DNA of 64,000 bases from Streptomyces xanthii. Its GTDB lineage: Bacteria; Actinomycetota; Actinomycetes; Streptomycetales; Streptomycetaceae. Each line of letters begins with the position of its first letter. Positions within the stretch are counted from its first letter, which is position 1. The notes under the pieces are model-generated. The model saw only the letters and a program-made list of their open reading frames with translations, did no database searches and had not been told where the DNA came from. Shown here piece after piece: positions 51,611 to 59,601 of the stretch. The stretch lies in contig NZ_CP061281.1 in the NCBI RefSeq assembly GCF_014621695.1, positions 5,642,001-5,706,000 on the forward strand. Reading direction: 5' to 3'. The position numbers and the translations under genes are program-made.

Positions 51611-51682
51611 GCGCCCGCCCCCGGTTCGTTCCACGGGGACGGGCGCGTCTTGGGGATGATAGGTCCGAGGGGTGACGGACCT
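51611..51682 (-). terminator. Two hairpins downstream of the FAD oxidoreductase gene
   Basis: GCGCCCG-CCCCG pairs with CGGGG-CGGGCGC (51611-51646, one mismatch bulge), and AGGTCCG (51661-51667) pairs with CGGACCT (51676-51682). Both lie past the stop of the oxidoreductase gene and upstream of GH20, so they may separate the two units. Confidence 0.5.
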
Positions 51683-51717
51683 TCAGGAGGGGTACGGAGA
51701 CGGGGACGCGTAGGGGT

Positions 51718-53094
51718 TCAGGCCGCCGCCTCGCCCAGGGGCGGGGCCGTCGCCGGGTGTTCCGCGGGCGGTTCGGCGGACACGGGGACGGGGACGCCCA
51801 GATCGGCGAGGACCGCGTGCGCCGCGCGGCGGCCCGAGTGGAGGGCGCCCTGCACCGTGCTCGTCTCGCGGTGGTCCCCGCACACGTACAGGCCGTCGAG
51901 CAGCCGCACCGGACGGCGCGGGTCGTGCGGTGCGGGCATCGTGGGCACGGCCCGGGGCGTGTGGTGCACGGCGAGGGTCTCCCAGCCGGTCGTCGACGTG
52001 GCGTAGAGGACCGCGAGCCGCGCGCGCAGCGACGCGGGGTCGGGCGGCGGCCCGAGGACCACCGAGGAGACCAGGCAGCGGCCCGCCGGGGCGCGCGTCG
52101 GGTCGACCTGGCTGATCACGGAGGTGTGCGCGAGCGGCCCCGGACGGTCGGCGTCGAGCAGCAACACCGGCTCGGCGAGCGGCGGTTCGGGCACCGCGTG
52201 GTGCACGACGGTCACCTCGTGGAAGTCCGGCACGCGCAGCCCCGGCAGCAACTCGGCGGCGGCGACCGCGTCCGTGGCGACGACCACCGTGCGGCAGCGG
52301 ACCCGGCCGTGCCCGGCGGTCGTCACGGAGTTGGTCGCGACGGAGGTGACGCGGACCCCGGTGTGCACGGTGCCCGGCGGCAGCCCGGCCGCGAGCCGCT
52401 CCGGCAGCGCGTCCGCTCCGCCCTCGGGCACGGCGAGCCCGCCGACGGCGTACGCGTGCAGGGCGAGATCGGCGGCCCGGCTCGACGTCGTCAGCTCCGG
52501 ATCGCACAGCAGGGCCGAGAGCAGGGGCCGTACGAAGGTGTGGAGGGTCCGGGACGGCATGCCCCGCTCCGGCAGCGTCGCGCCGACGGGCCGCTCGGGC
52601 CGGGCGAGCAGATGCTCGGCCGGGGTCGCCGCGAGACGGGCCAGCGCCGTGCCCAGCCGGGCGTGGTCCAACTGGCCGCCGAGCGGGGGCCGGGGACCCC
52701 GCGCGGGCCGGGGGGCGCTCGCCAGGGCGCGCGCCGCGCTGAGTGCGCCCCTCGCGCGCCGGGGCCGGTGCGTGGGTTCCCCCGTGCGGTGTCGGCGGCC
52801 CTCGCCGTGCACGAGGACCCCGGGCGCGAAGGGACGCAGCGCGAGGCCCGCGAGTCCGTCGGTGCCGGGCAGGCCGGGGCAGGACGGGCACGGGCGGTGC
52901 GCGGGCGTCAGCAGCTGCCCGGTCCGGTCCAGCCGGAACCCGTCGATCTTCTCGGTGGACATGCGGCCGCCGACGCCGGCGGCGGCCTCCAGGACCAGGA
53001 CGCTCACACCCGCCCTGGTCAGCTGCTGGGCCGCGGCCAGTCCGGCGACTCCGGCCCCCACGATGACGACGTCCGCGTGCGCGGGCTCAAGCAC
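51718..53094 (-). CDS. FAD-dependent amine oxidase/desaturase-type oxidoreductase
   Basis: 458 residues. The FAD-binding Rossmann motif VVIVGAGVAGLAAAQQL (residues 9-25) continues with VLEAAAGVGGRMST, characteristic of the flavin amine oxidase and phytoene-desaturase-like group. The C-terminal FAD contact GLYVCGDHRETSTVQGALHSGRRAA is present. Substrate-binding parts are not diagnostic. It is not next to carotenoid or amine genes. The GTG at 53094 follows a GGGGAGGGG ribosome site. Confidence 0.85.
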   Translation of the reverse strand: MLEPAHADVVIVGAGVAGLAAAQQLTRAGVSVLVLEAAAGVGGRMSTEKIDGFRLDRTGQLLTPAHRPCPSCPGLPGTDGLAGLALRPFAPGVLVHGEGRRHRTGEPTHRPRRARGALSAARALASAPRPARGPRPPLGGQLDHARLGTALARLAATPAEHLLARPERPVGATLPERGMPSRTLHTFVRPLLSALLCDPELTTSSRAADLALHAYAVGGLAVPEGGADALPERLAAGLPPGTVHTGVRVTSVATNSVTTAGHGRVRCRTVVVATDAVAAAELLPGLRVPDFHEVTVVHHAVPEPPLAEPVLLLDADRPGPLAHTSVISQVDPTRAPAGRCLVSSVVLGPPPDPASLRARLAVLYATSTTGWETLAVHHTPRAVPTMPAPHDPRRPVRLLDGLYVCGDHRETSTVQGALHSGRRAAHAVLADLGVPVPVSAEPPAEHPATAPPLGEAAA

Positions 53095-53290
53095 GTGCCC
53101 CTCCCCGAGGTTGCGCGGCTGATGTCTGGGGGCCTCATGCCCCTCGGCGCGGCCCGGTAACAGTCGAGTCCGCGTCGAGCTCGGTCCGCGTGCGTTTCGA
53201 GTTCGGATCGAGGTTAGGCGGAGCGCCGCGCGCGGGGAGTCGCGCGTCGGGGCGGCACGGATGCACCGGGCCGCCCGGGAGTGCGCCCCG

Positions 53291-53908
53291 TCACGCCCGG
53301 GGGCGCGTGAGGAGGTGCAGACAGCGGACGACGAGATCCGCGGGGGAGCCGGGTCCGGCGGTGTCGGCGTCGGTCGTCGACCAGGTCTCCAGGGAGATCC
53401 GGATCGCGTCCGTCGCGGCGGCCGCCAGCAGCGTGTTCTCCAGCGGGTCGGAGCCGGGCCCGGCCAGCGCGGCCACGACGGGGACCAGCTTCTCCTCCGA
53501 CTCCTGGTTGACCCGGTACCAGACGGCGCGCAGCGCGGGGTCGTCCGCCGCCGCCCGCAGCAGCGCCCGGGTCCGCTCGAGGCCCTCGCGCGCGGCCTCG
53601 CCCGGCTCGGACAGGGCCGCGACGGCCGCCGCCTCCAGCGCCTGGAGCAGCGGGGTGCCCGCGGGGGTCGCCGCGAGCAGCTCGCGCCAGCGGTCGCCGC
53701 CCGCCGACAGGACCGGGCCGACGGCGTCCTGCTTGCCGCGGAAGTACCGGTAGAAGGTGCGCAGCGAGACCCCGGCGCGCTGTGCGATCGCCTCCGCCGT
53801 CGTCTCGTGGGGGCCCTGTTCCGTGAACAGGTGGACCGCCGAGCGGGCGATCTCCAGCTCGGTCGCGGCCTTGCGGCGTTCGGTCAGGGTACGGCGCTCG
53901 ATGTTCAC
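53291..53908 (-). CDS. TetR family regulator divergent from two SDR genes
   Basis: 205 residues. The HTH is seen in RRKAATELEIARSAVHLFTEQGPHETTAEAIAQRAGVSLRTFYRYFRGK (residues 9-58). The ligand domain has no diagnostic feature. It is divergent from an SDR pair, so it likely represses those genes and itself through sites in the 141-base gap. The GTG at 53908 begins the conserved region; no strong ribosome site is seen. Confidence 0.9.
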   Translation of the reverse strand: MNIERRTLTERRKAATELEIARSAVHLFTEQGPHETTAEAIAQRAGVSLRTFYRYFRGKQDAVGPVLSAGGDRWRELLAATPAGTPLLQALEAAAVAALSEPGEAAREGLERTRALLRAAADDPALRAVWYRVNQESEEKLVPVVAALAGPGSDPLENTLLAAAATDAIRISLETWSTTDADTAGPGSPADLVVRCLHLLTRPRA

Positions 53909-53934
53909 CGGACGTAGCCTAACCGGTCCACTGC

Positions 53935-53985
53935 CAGTACGGCGTGAAATGTCACTATGGCAAAACGTGTCACAAAGTCGTACTG
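53935..53985. promoter_or_regulatory. Inverted and direct repeats in the TetR/SDR divergent promoter
   Basis: CAGTACG (53935-53941) and CGTACTG (53979-53985) are complementary ends of a segment that also contains TGTCAC twice (53950-53955 and 53968-53973, period 18). The segment is AT-richer than its surroundings and is the best candidate for the TetR operators. Confidence 0.4.
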
Positions 53986-54049
53986 TGCAAGTGAAGGAAA
54001 AACAGCGGACCGCCATCCACGGCCCGCGGACAGGAACGAGAGGCGCGCC

Positions 54050-54853
54050 ATGACGAACACGAAGATCCTGAACCGCTACGAGGGACGCCGCGCCCTGGTC
54101 ACCGGCGGCGGCTCGGGCATCGGCCAGGCCACCGTCCTGCGCATGCTCGCCGAGGGCGGCCGGGTCGTCGCGGCGGACATCAGCGAGGACGGTCTCAAGG
54201 ACACCGTCGCCAAGGCCGGCGACAACGCCGAGCGCCTCACCACCCTCGTGGTGAACATCGGCGACGAGACCTCCGTACGCGAAGGCGTCGCGGCCGCCGT
54301 CGAGACCCTCGGCGGCCTGGACGTGCTGGTCAACGCGGCCGGCATCCTGCGCTCCTCGCACACCCACGAGACCAGCCTCGACGCCTTCGAGTCGGTGATC
54401 CGGGTCAACCTCACCGGCACCTTCCTCATGATCCGCGAGTCGATCCCGGCGCTCCTCGAGGGCAACGACTCGGCGGTCGTGAACTTCTCCTCCACCTCCG
54501 CGATGTTCGCCCACCCGTACATGTCCGCCTACGCGGCCAGCAAGGGCGGCATCCAGTCCATGACGCACGCGCTCGCCGCCGAGTACGCGAAGCAGGGCAT
54601 CCGCTTCACCGCCGTCCAGCCCGGCTCCATCTCCTCCGGCATGACCGACGGCTCCGGCGCCAGCAAGCAGTCCGCGGGCCCCGGCCTGCCCGAGGACACC
54701 GACTGGTCGCTCTTCGCCAAGCTCGCGCCCGCCCTCGGCCAGGGCTTCGCCGGCCCCGAGACCGTCGCCGGCGTCGTCGCGATGCTCGCCTCCGAGGACG
54801 GCCGGTTCATCACCGGCACCGAGGTCCGCATCGACGGCGGGACGCACTTCTGA
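54050..54853 (+). CDS. Short-chain dehydrogenase/reductase (classical)
   Basis: 267 residues. Classical SDR motifs: NAD(P) loop VTGGGSGIGQA (residues about 17-27), an Asp in VVAADIS that favours NAD, LVNAAGILRSSH, catalytic Ser in NFSSTSAMF and Tyr/Lys in YAASKGG, and C-terminal FITGTEVRIDGG. Likely oxidises or reduces a hydroxyl/carbonyl of unknown substrate. It overlaps the next SDR gene by one base (TGATG), so they form a coupled pair controlled by the divergent TetR. Confidence 0.92.
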   Translation: MTNTKILNRYEGRRALVTGGGSGIGQATVLRMLAEGGRVVAADISEDGLKDTVAKAGDNAERLTTLVVNIGDETSVREGVAAAVETLGGLDVLVNAAGILRSSHTHETSLDAFESVIRVNLTGTFLMIRESIPALLEGNDSAVVNFSSTSAMFAHPYMSAYAASKGGIQSMTHALAAEYAKQGIRFTAVQPGSISSGMTDGSGASKQSAGPGLPEDTDWSLFAKLAPALGQGFAGPETVAGVVAMLASEDGRFITGTEVRIDGGTHF

Positions 54854-55689
54854 TGACCCCCGCCGAGGTGTTCGGCGGGCGCACCGCCGTCATCACCGGG
54901 GCGTCCGCCGGGATCGGCGCCGGGTTCGCCCGGCACGCCGCCTCGCTCGGCATGAAGCTCGTCCTCGCCGACATCGCGGCGGACCGGCTCGCCGCCTTCG
55001 CCGACGAACTGCGGGCCGGCGGCGCCGAGGTCGAGGACGTCGTCACCGACGTCTGCGACCCGGCCTCCGTCGAGGCGCTCGCCGAGCGGGCCTACGCGCG
55101 CTTCGGCACCGTCGACCTGCTGCTCAACAACGCCGGGATCATGGCCATGGGGTACTCCTGGGAGATCCCGGCCGAGCGGTGGGACGCGGCGCTGCGGGTC
55201 AATGTGGGCGGATACGTCAACGGGATCCGGGCGTTCGTGCCGCGGCTGCTCGCGCAGGGCGGCAAGGCGTGGGTCGTCAACGTGTCGTCGGTCGGCGGAT
55301 TCCTGCCCAGTCCGCTCATGGCGCCGTACAGCGTCACCAAGTTCGGGGCGCTGGCGCTCAGCGAGTCCCTCGCGTACGAGCTCCAGATGAAGGGCTCCGA
55401 GATCCAGGTCTCGGTCGTCTTCCCCGACTCCGTGCGGAGCGAGATATTCCGGGCGGCCGGGCCGGACGCGGAGACGCGGCCCGAAGTCGCCGGGTTCAAC
55501 GCGCAGTTGCAGGCGCGGGCCGACACGGAGGGGATCTCTCCGGAGGAGCATGCGCGGCGGTGCTTCGAGCAGATCGCCGCGGGGCGGTACTGGGTGCTGC
55601 CGCAGCCCGAGATGGTCGAGGCGGCGCTTCAGCCCCGCACGGACATGATCCTCGGCCGCGTCAATCCGACCCTGCGGGTCGAGGTCTGA
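54853..55689 (+). CDS. Short-chain dehydrogenase/reductase, second of the pair
   Basis: 278 residues. SDR motifs: ITGASAGIGAGFA near the start, LLLNNAGIMAMGYSW, Ser in NVSSVGGFLPS and YSVTKFGALAL with the Tyr/Lys pair. The longer C-terminus (EGISPEEHARRCFEQIAAGRYWVLPQPEM) is typical of SDRs acting on larger, lipid- or steroid-like substrates. It starts within the stop of the preceding SDR, and a duplicated 19-base stretch includes its own stop codon. Confidence 0.92.
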   Translation: MTPAEVFGGRTAVITGASAGIGAGFARHAASLGMKLVLADIAADRLAAFADELRAGGAEVEDVVTDVCDPASVEALAERAYARFGTVDLLLNNAGIMAMGYSWEIPAERWDAALRVNVGGYVNGIRAFVPRLLAQGGKAWVVNVSSVGGFLPSPLMAPYSVTKFGALALSESLAYELQMKGSEIQVSVVFPDSVRSEIFRAAGPDAETRPEVAGFNAQLQARADTEGISPEEHARRCFEQIAAGRYWVLPQPEMVEAALQPRTDMILGRVNPTLRVEV

Positions 55690-55730
55690 CCCGGAGCGGG
55701 TTCGGGTTTCCAGGTCTGACCCGGAGCGGG
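55682..55730. repeat. Short direct repeat spanning the SDR stop codon
   Basis: The 19-base sequence AGGTCTGACCCGGAGCGGG occurs at 55682-55700 and 55712-55730. The first copy contains the TGA of the second SDR gene, so the second copy is a spare 3' end, a likely local duplication. Confidence 0.8.
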
Positions 55731-55820
55731 GCGCCGCGGCCGGCCACGGGAGTGTGGTCGGGCGCGGCGCCCCGCCGTAGGGGCCGAGCATTGCCGCCGA
55801 CCGCTGCGCCGTCGTGGTTG

Positions 55821-55868
55821 CTCGCGCAGTTCCCCGCGCCCCTGAAGGGCGCACTCCGTGCGCGCCGG
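55821..55868. repeat. Branched palindromic element, half copy G (type-1 arm)
   Basis: One type-1 arm (CTCGCGCAGTTCCCCGCGCC) followed by a single GGGCGCAC-TCC-GTGCGC hairpin; no closing arm is seen before the MarP stop at 55905. It lies between the convergent SDR and MarP-like genes. Confidence 0.75.
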
Positions 55869-55904
55869 GGGTGTGTCGGTCGTGGTCCGGAGTTGGTGGT
55901 GGGG

Positions 55905-57107
55905 TTATGGGGCGGTCGGGGATCCTGTGTTCACCGGCCTTGTCGCCGTCGAGGCTCGGTCGGCGTCCGGGGCTACCTCGGCGGCCGTCAGTACGTAACC
56001 CGTGCCGTCGTCCGTCGTGGAGCGGGCGAACACCACCCCGTAGACCCGGCCGTCGGTCGTCAGGAGCGGGCCGCCCGAGTTGCCGGGACGGACCGTGGAG
56101 CGGATCGAGTAGATCTCGCGCGTGACGCTGCCCGAGCCGTAGATGTCCTGGCCGCCGGCCCGGATCGTGTCCGCGACCGTCGCCGCCTGCAGATCCAGGC
56201 CGCCGTCCTGCGGATAGCCCGCCACGACCGCCGCGTCCCCGCGCGCCGCCGAACCGTCGAAGGGCAGCACGGGCGCCTTCAGATCCGGCACGTACAGCAC
56301 CGCGACGTCCTTGTCCGGGTCGAACAGCACCACCTTCGCGGCCAGCGGCCGGCCGACGCCGCCCACCCGCACCGTCGGGTGGTCGATGCCCGCCACCACG
56401 TGCGCGTTCGTCATCACGTGCTCCCGCGCGTACACGAAACCGCTGCCCTCGCGGCCCTGGGTGCCCGACGCGCCCTCCACCTTCACCGTGCTCGCCGTCG
56501 CCGCCCGCGTCGCCGCGCGTGTCACGCTGTCCCCGGACGGCTTCGCGACCTCGGCCGACGGCTCCTGCGCGAAAGGGTCGAAGACCTGCGGGAACCCCGC
56601 CGAGGTCAGCGCCCCCGACGCCCGCGCGAACCACGCCGGAGTCGACGACGGCATCGCGTCCTGGACCGTCCCGAGCACCGCCGAACCCCGGATCGCCTGG
56701 TTCAGCGCCGTCGACGACGACGCCACGAGCACACTGCCCGCCACCCACGCCACGACCAGCATCGCCACGACGCCCGCCGCGGCCCCGCCGACCCCGTCCG
56801 CGACCCGCAGCGGCCCCGGCGCCCGGTCCATCTCCCCGCGCACCCGCACCGCGAGCCGTCCCGCGAGCGCGTGCCCCGCGACCGCCGGGAGCAGCACCCC
56901 GAGCACCGCCACCACCGTGGCCGTCGACGTCTCCGCCGTCACCGTCCGCATCACGAGCGGCAGCAGCCACACCCCCACCGCGGCCCCGCCCACGAACCCG
57001 GCCAGCGACACACAGCCCGCCAGCAGCCCCCGCCGGTAGCCGGACGCGGCGTACACGAGCGCCAGCACGAGCAGCACCGCGTCGAGTACGGAGAAGTGCA
57101 GGTTCAT
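55905..57107 (-). CDS. MarP family membrane serine protease
   Basis: 400 residues. Four transmembrane helices in the first 160 residues (CvpA-like: LDAVLLVLALVYAASGYRRG, and others) precede a trypsin-like protease domain. The triad is visible as His in MTNAHVVAG (about 236), Asp in DPDKDVAVLYV (about 268) and Ser in VRPGNSGGPLL (about 344). In mycobacteria MarP is a periplasmic protease needed for acid resistance; it cleaves a peptidoglycan hydrolase. Here a peptidoglycan amidase gene is the divergent neighbour, which fits. No clear ribosome site precedes the ATG. Confidence 0.9.
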   Translation of the reverse strand: MNLHFSVLDAVLLVLALVYAASGYRRGLLAGCVSLAGFVGGAAVGVWLLPLVMRTVTAETSTATVVAVLGVLLPAVAGHALAGRLAVRVRGEMDRAPGPLRVADGVGGAAAGVVAMLVVAWVAGSVLVASSSTALNQAIRGSAVLGTVQDAMPSSTPAWFARASGALTSAGFPQVFDPFAQEPSAEVAKPSGDSVTRAATRAATASTVKVEGASGTQGREGSGFVYAREHVMTNAHVVAGIDHPTVRVGGVGRPLAAKVVLFDPDKDVAVLYVPDLKAPVLPFDGSAARGDAAVVAGYPQDGGLDLQAATVADTIRAGGQDIYGSGSVTREIYSIRSTVRPGNSGGPLLTTDGRVYGVVFARSTTDDGTGYVLTAAEVAPDADRASTATRPVNTGSPTAP

Positions 57108-57210
57108 ATCGGTGATAAACGCCCGGAGCGGCGGGGGCGGTTCCTCCGTTCGGCCCACGTGTGGCCGACCGCACAGGCCGGAACACCGGAACGGGCCGAG
57201 AGTGGAAGAC

Positions 57211-57969
57211 GTGCGTGTCCTACGAGTGGTGCTCAGCTGTGTGCCCGGGGCGCTGGCCCTCGGCGCGCTCGTGCTGTGCGCGGTCACGATCCGCCCCGAC
57301 GGGGCCCGTGAGCCCGGCGCGTCCTCCACCGAACAGGCCGCGGCCCGGCACTACGCCGCCCGGCCGCACATCGTGCCGCGCCGCGTCTGGCTCGCCGGCA
57401 CCGAGACCTACCACCGCGATCCCGTCCGGTACGCCGACCGCGTCGAGGCCGTCTTCCTCCACCACACCGACACCCCGAACCGCTACGACTGCGCCGACGC
57501 GCCCCGCATCATCCGCACCCTGTACGCCGGGCAGGCCGGGGCCAAGGAGTGGGACGACATCGGCTACAACTTCCTCGTCGACCGCTGCGGGAACGTGTAC
57601 GAGGGGCGGGCCGGCGGGGTCGACCGGCCCGTCATCGGCGCGCACACGCAGGGGTTCAACAAGAACACGACCGGGATCGCGGCCATCGGCACCTTCACCG
57701 AGGGCACGCCGGTGCCGCGGGCCATGACGGAGGCGATCGCCTCCGTCGCCGCGTGGAAGCTCGGGCCGGCCGGAGTGGATCCGCGCGGGCACGTCCGCCT
57801 GGTCTCCAGCAACAGTCTCAGCCGGTTCCCCGCCGGTACGGAGGCGTCGTTCTCGGCGATCTCCGGGCACCGGGACGGGTACGAGACCTATTGCCCTGGG
57901 CTTGCCCTGATGTCCCAGCTTCCCTGGATCCGCGATCGGGCGGCGGAACTCCAGGGGCGCTCCCGGTAG
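57211..57969 (+). CDS. Peptidoglycan-recognition N-acetylmuramoyl-L-alanine amidase
   Basis: 252 residues. A signal anchor (LSCVPGALALGALVLCAV) precedes a PGRP/amidase_2 domain: PRRVWLAGTE, AVFLHHTDTPNRYDC with the first zinc His, DIGYNFLVDRCGNVYEGRAGG, GAHTQGFN with the second His, and ISGHRDGYETYCPG with the third zinc ligand. It should cleave the amide bond between muramic acid and the stem peptide. The GTG at 57211 has GGAAGAC upstream. It is divergent from the MarP-like protease gene (103 bases), a possible regulator or processor of it. Confidence 0.88.
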   Translation: MRVLRVVLSCVPGALALGALVLCAVTIRPDGAREPGASSTEQAAARHYAARPHIVPRRVWLAGTETYHRDPVRYADRVEAVFLHHTDTPNRYDCADAPRIIRTLYAGQAGAKEWDDIGYNFLVDRCGNVYEGRAGGVDRPVIGAHTQGFNKNTTGIAAIGTFTEGTPVPRAMTEAIASVAAWKLGPAGVDPRGHVRLVSSNSLSRFPAGTEASFSAISGHRDGYETYCPGLALMSQLPWIRDRAAELQGRSR

Positions 57970-57983
57970 TCGGCCGACCGCGG

Positions 57984-58211
57984 CCCGGTGGGGGCTGGTC
58001 GCGCAGTTCCCCGCGCCCCTGAGATGCGCACTTCGTGCGCCCCAGGGGCCCGGTGGTCGCGCCCCGCGGCGGAGTCGCTGATCGGGCACAGCCCCGCGCC
58101 CCTGAGATGCGCACTTCGTGCGCGATCTCCATAGGGGCGGTGCCTCATCGGGGAAATGCGACGCGAAGCGTCTGCATTTCAGGGGCGCGGGGAACTGCGC
58201 GACCAGCCCCC
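57984..58211. repeat. Branched palindromic element, compound copy H (arms 1, 2 / 1)
   Basis: Two left arms occur in series, type 1 (57990-58021 region) then type 2 (58053-58105 region), each followed by the same GATGCGCAC-TTC-GTGCGC hairpin, and one type-1 right arm closes the structure at 58181-58211 after an AAATGC...GCATTT hairpin. The copy looks like a partial duplication or recombination of two elements. It fills the 291-base gap between the convergent amidase and beta-helix lipoprotein genes. Confidence 0.85.
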
Positions 58212-58260
58212 ACAAACCCGCAGCCGCCCGACGAGGGCACCCCGCAGACGAACCGGCGGA

Positions 58261-59583
58261 TCAAGCCGGCCGGAGCGTTCCGCCCCCGGGGAGGCGGAAC
58301 TTGCGGCCGCCGAGATCGGGACTGGCCGCACGGTCGTACGTGACGTCCGACCCGTTCCCGACCAGCACGTCGGACACCTTCACCCCGTCCCGCAGCTCCA
58401 GCTCCTCCACCTTGGAGTCCCCGTCCACGGACCACTTCGTGCCGCGCCCGAGCGACAGGGACGCCCCCGAGACCCGCCCCGTCAGCTTCGACGCCCCTTC
58501 CAGCCGCACCGACGCCGACCCGTCGGGCACGAGCACGTCCCCGCGCAGCTTCTCGTCCCGCGCCGAGAACGTCACGGACCCGCCGTCCTTCACCCGCAGC
58601 AGCGCCCCGTCGTCCGTCGTCAGATGCGCCCGACCGCGCAGCCGCACGTCCGCGACGCTCTCCCGCACGGTGAACAGGTCACCCTCGGCCGCCTCGATCG
58701 ACCCGCCGGTCATCTCGAACGAGGTCTCGCCCGAGCCCCGCAGCAGCACCCCGCCCGCGGCCGCCGAAGAGCGCACGTTCTTCAGGGTCAGCACCCCGCC
58801 CGGCTCCAGCGTGAACGCCTCCGAGTTCGCCACGGTGAACAGCGTGCCCGACAGCGCCACCGTGCCCGCCGTCTGCACGCCCGGCGACCCGCAGCCCGCC
58901 GACGTCATCGTGCCACCGGACACCGTGACCTCCCCGCCGCCCGGCCCCGCCACGACCGGCGCCGACTGCGAGCCCGCCGTCCGCAGCTCCGTGTACCGCA
59001 GTTCGAGCCGGCCCCCGTGCGCGGCCGTGACGCCGCGCGCGGACCCGCCCGTCGCCGTGATCCGGTTGGCGCTCATGGTGGCCGAGCTGTCCTCGCCCGT
59101 CACGAACACGCCGGTCGACCCGCGCCCCGCCGTGTTCATCTCCCCGCCGGACAGCGTCAGCCCGCTCCCGTCGCGCACCAGCACCGCCGCGTTGAGCCCC
59201 CGGTCGCCCGAGGCCGCCGCCGAGGTCGTCGCGCCGCTCTTGCGGACCCCGGAGTCCCGCGTCTTCAGCGTCCCCCCGCCGGACACCAGCACGGCGGACC
59301 GGTCCGCGGTCCGCGCCCCGAACGGCTTGCCGCGCGGCGCCGTCGCCATCTCGCTGTCCACCGTGTAGACGGAGGTCCCCGCCGTGCCCGTACCGGCGTC
59401 CACGCCCGAGGGCAGCGGATCCGTCGCGCACCGCGCCCCGCTCGCCGTGGCCGCGGGAGTGGCCGCGGGCGGCGGCGTCGCCGTGCCGTCGTCGGAGCAC
59501 GCGGCCAGCGCGAACGGCAGCAGCAGCACGGAAGCGGTGACCGCGACGCGCCGCGGTCGAGGCGCGAGTCCCTGGTAAGTCAT
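58261..59583 (-). CDS. Lipoprotein with right-handed beta-helix repeats
   Basis: 440 residues. A signal peptide ends in the lipobox LAAC (about residue 30), followed by a Thr/Pro/Ala linker and a long series of 20-24-residue turns rich in Gly, Ser and Val (LLVSGGGTLKTRDSGVRKSG-like, VTVSGGTMTSAG, GVLTLKNVRSSAA), characteristic of parallel beta-helices such as adhesins or polysaccharide-binding proteins. No catalytic residue is recognised. It starts 18 bases after the SpoIIE-type phosphatase gene and is probably co-transcribed with it. Confidence 0.82.
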   Translation of the reverse strand: MTYQGLAPRPRRVAVTASVLLLPFALAACSDDGTATPPPAATPAATASGARCATDPLPSGVDAGTGTAGTSVYTVDSEMATAPRGKPFGARTADRSAVLVSGGGTLKTRDSGVRKSGATTSAAASGDRGLNAAVLVRDGSGLTLSGGEMNTAGRGSTGVFVTGEDSSATMSANRITATGGSARGVTAAHGGRLELRYTELRTAGSQSAPVVAGPGGGEVTVSGGTMTSAGCGSPGVQTAGTVALSGTLFTVANSEAFTLEPGGVLTLKNVRSSAAAGGVLLRGSGETSFEMTGGSIEAAEGDLFTVRESVADVRLRGRAHLTTDDGALLRVKDGGSVTFSARDEKLRGDVLVPDGSASVRLEGASKLTGRVSGASLSLGRGTKWSVDGDSKVEELELRDGVKVSDVLVGNGSDVTYDRAASPDLGGRKFRLPGGGTLRPA

Positions 59584-59601
59584 GGGCCCTACGTTCACAT
59601 T

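Noticed and set aside
53909..54049. Start of the first SDR at 53957
   Set aside because: The upstream ATG lies inside the presumed TetR operator region and adds 31 residues unlike any SDR; the ATG at 54050 has a GAGAGG ribosome site and begins the normal fold.
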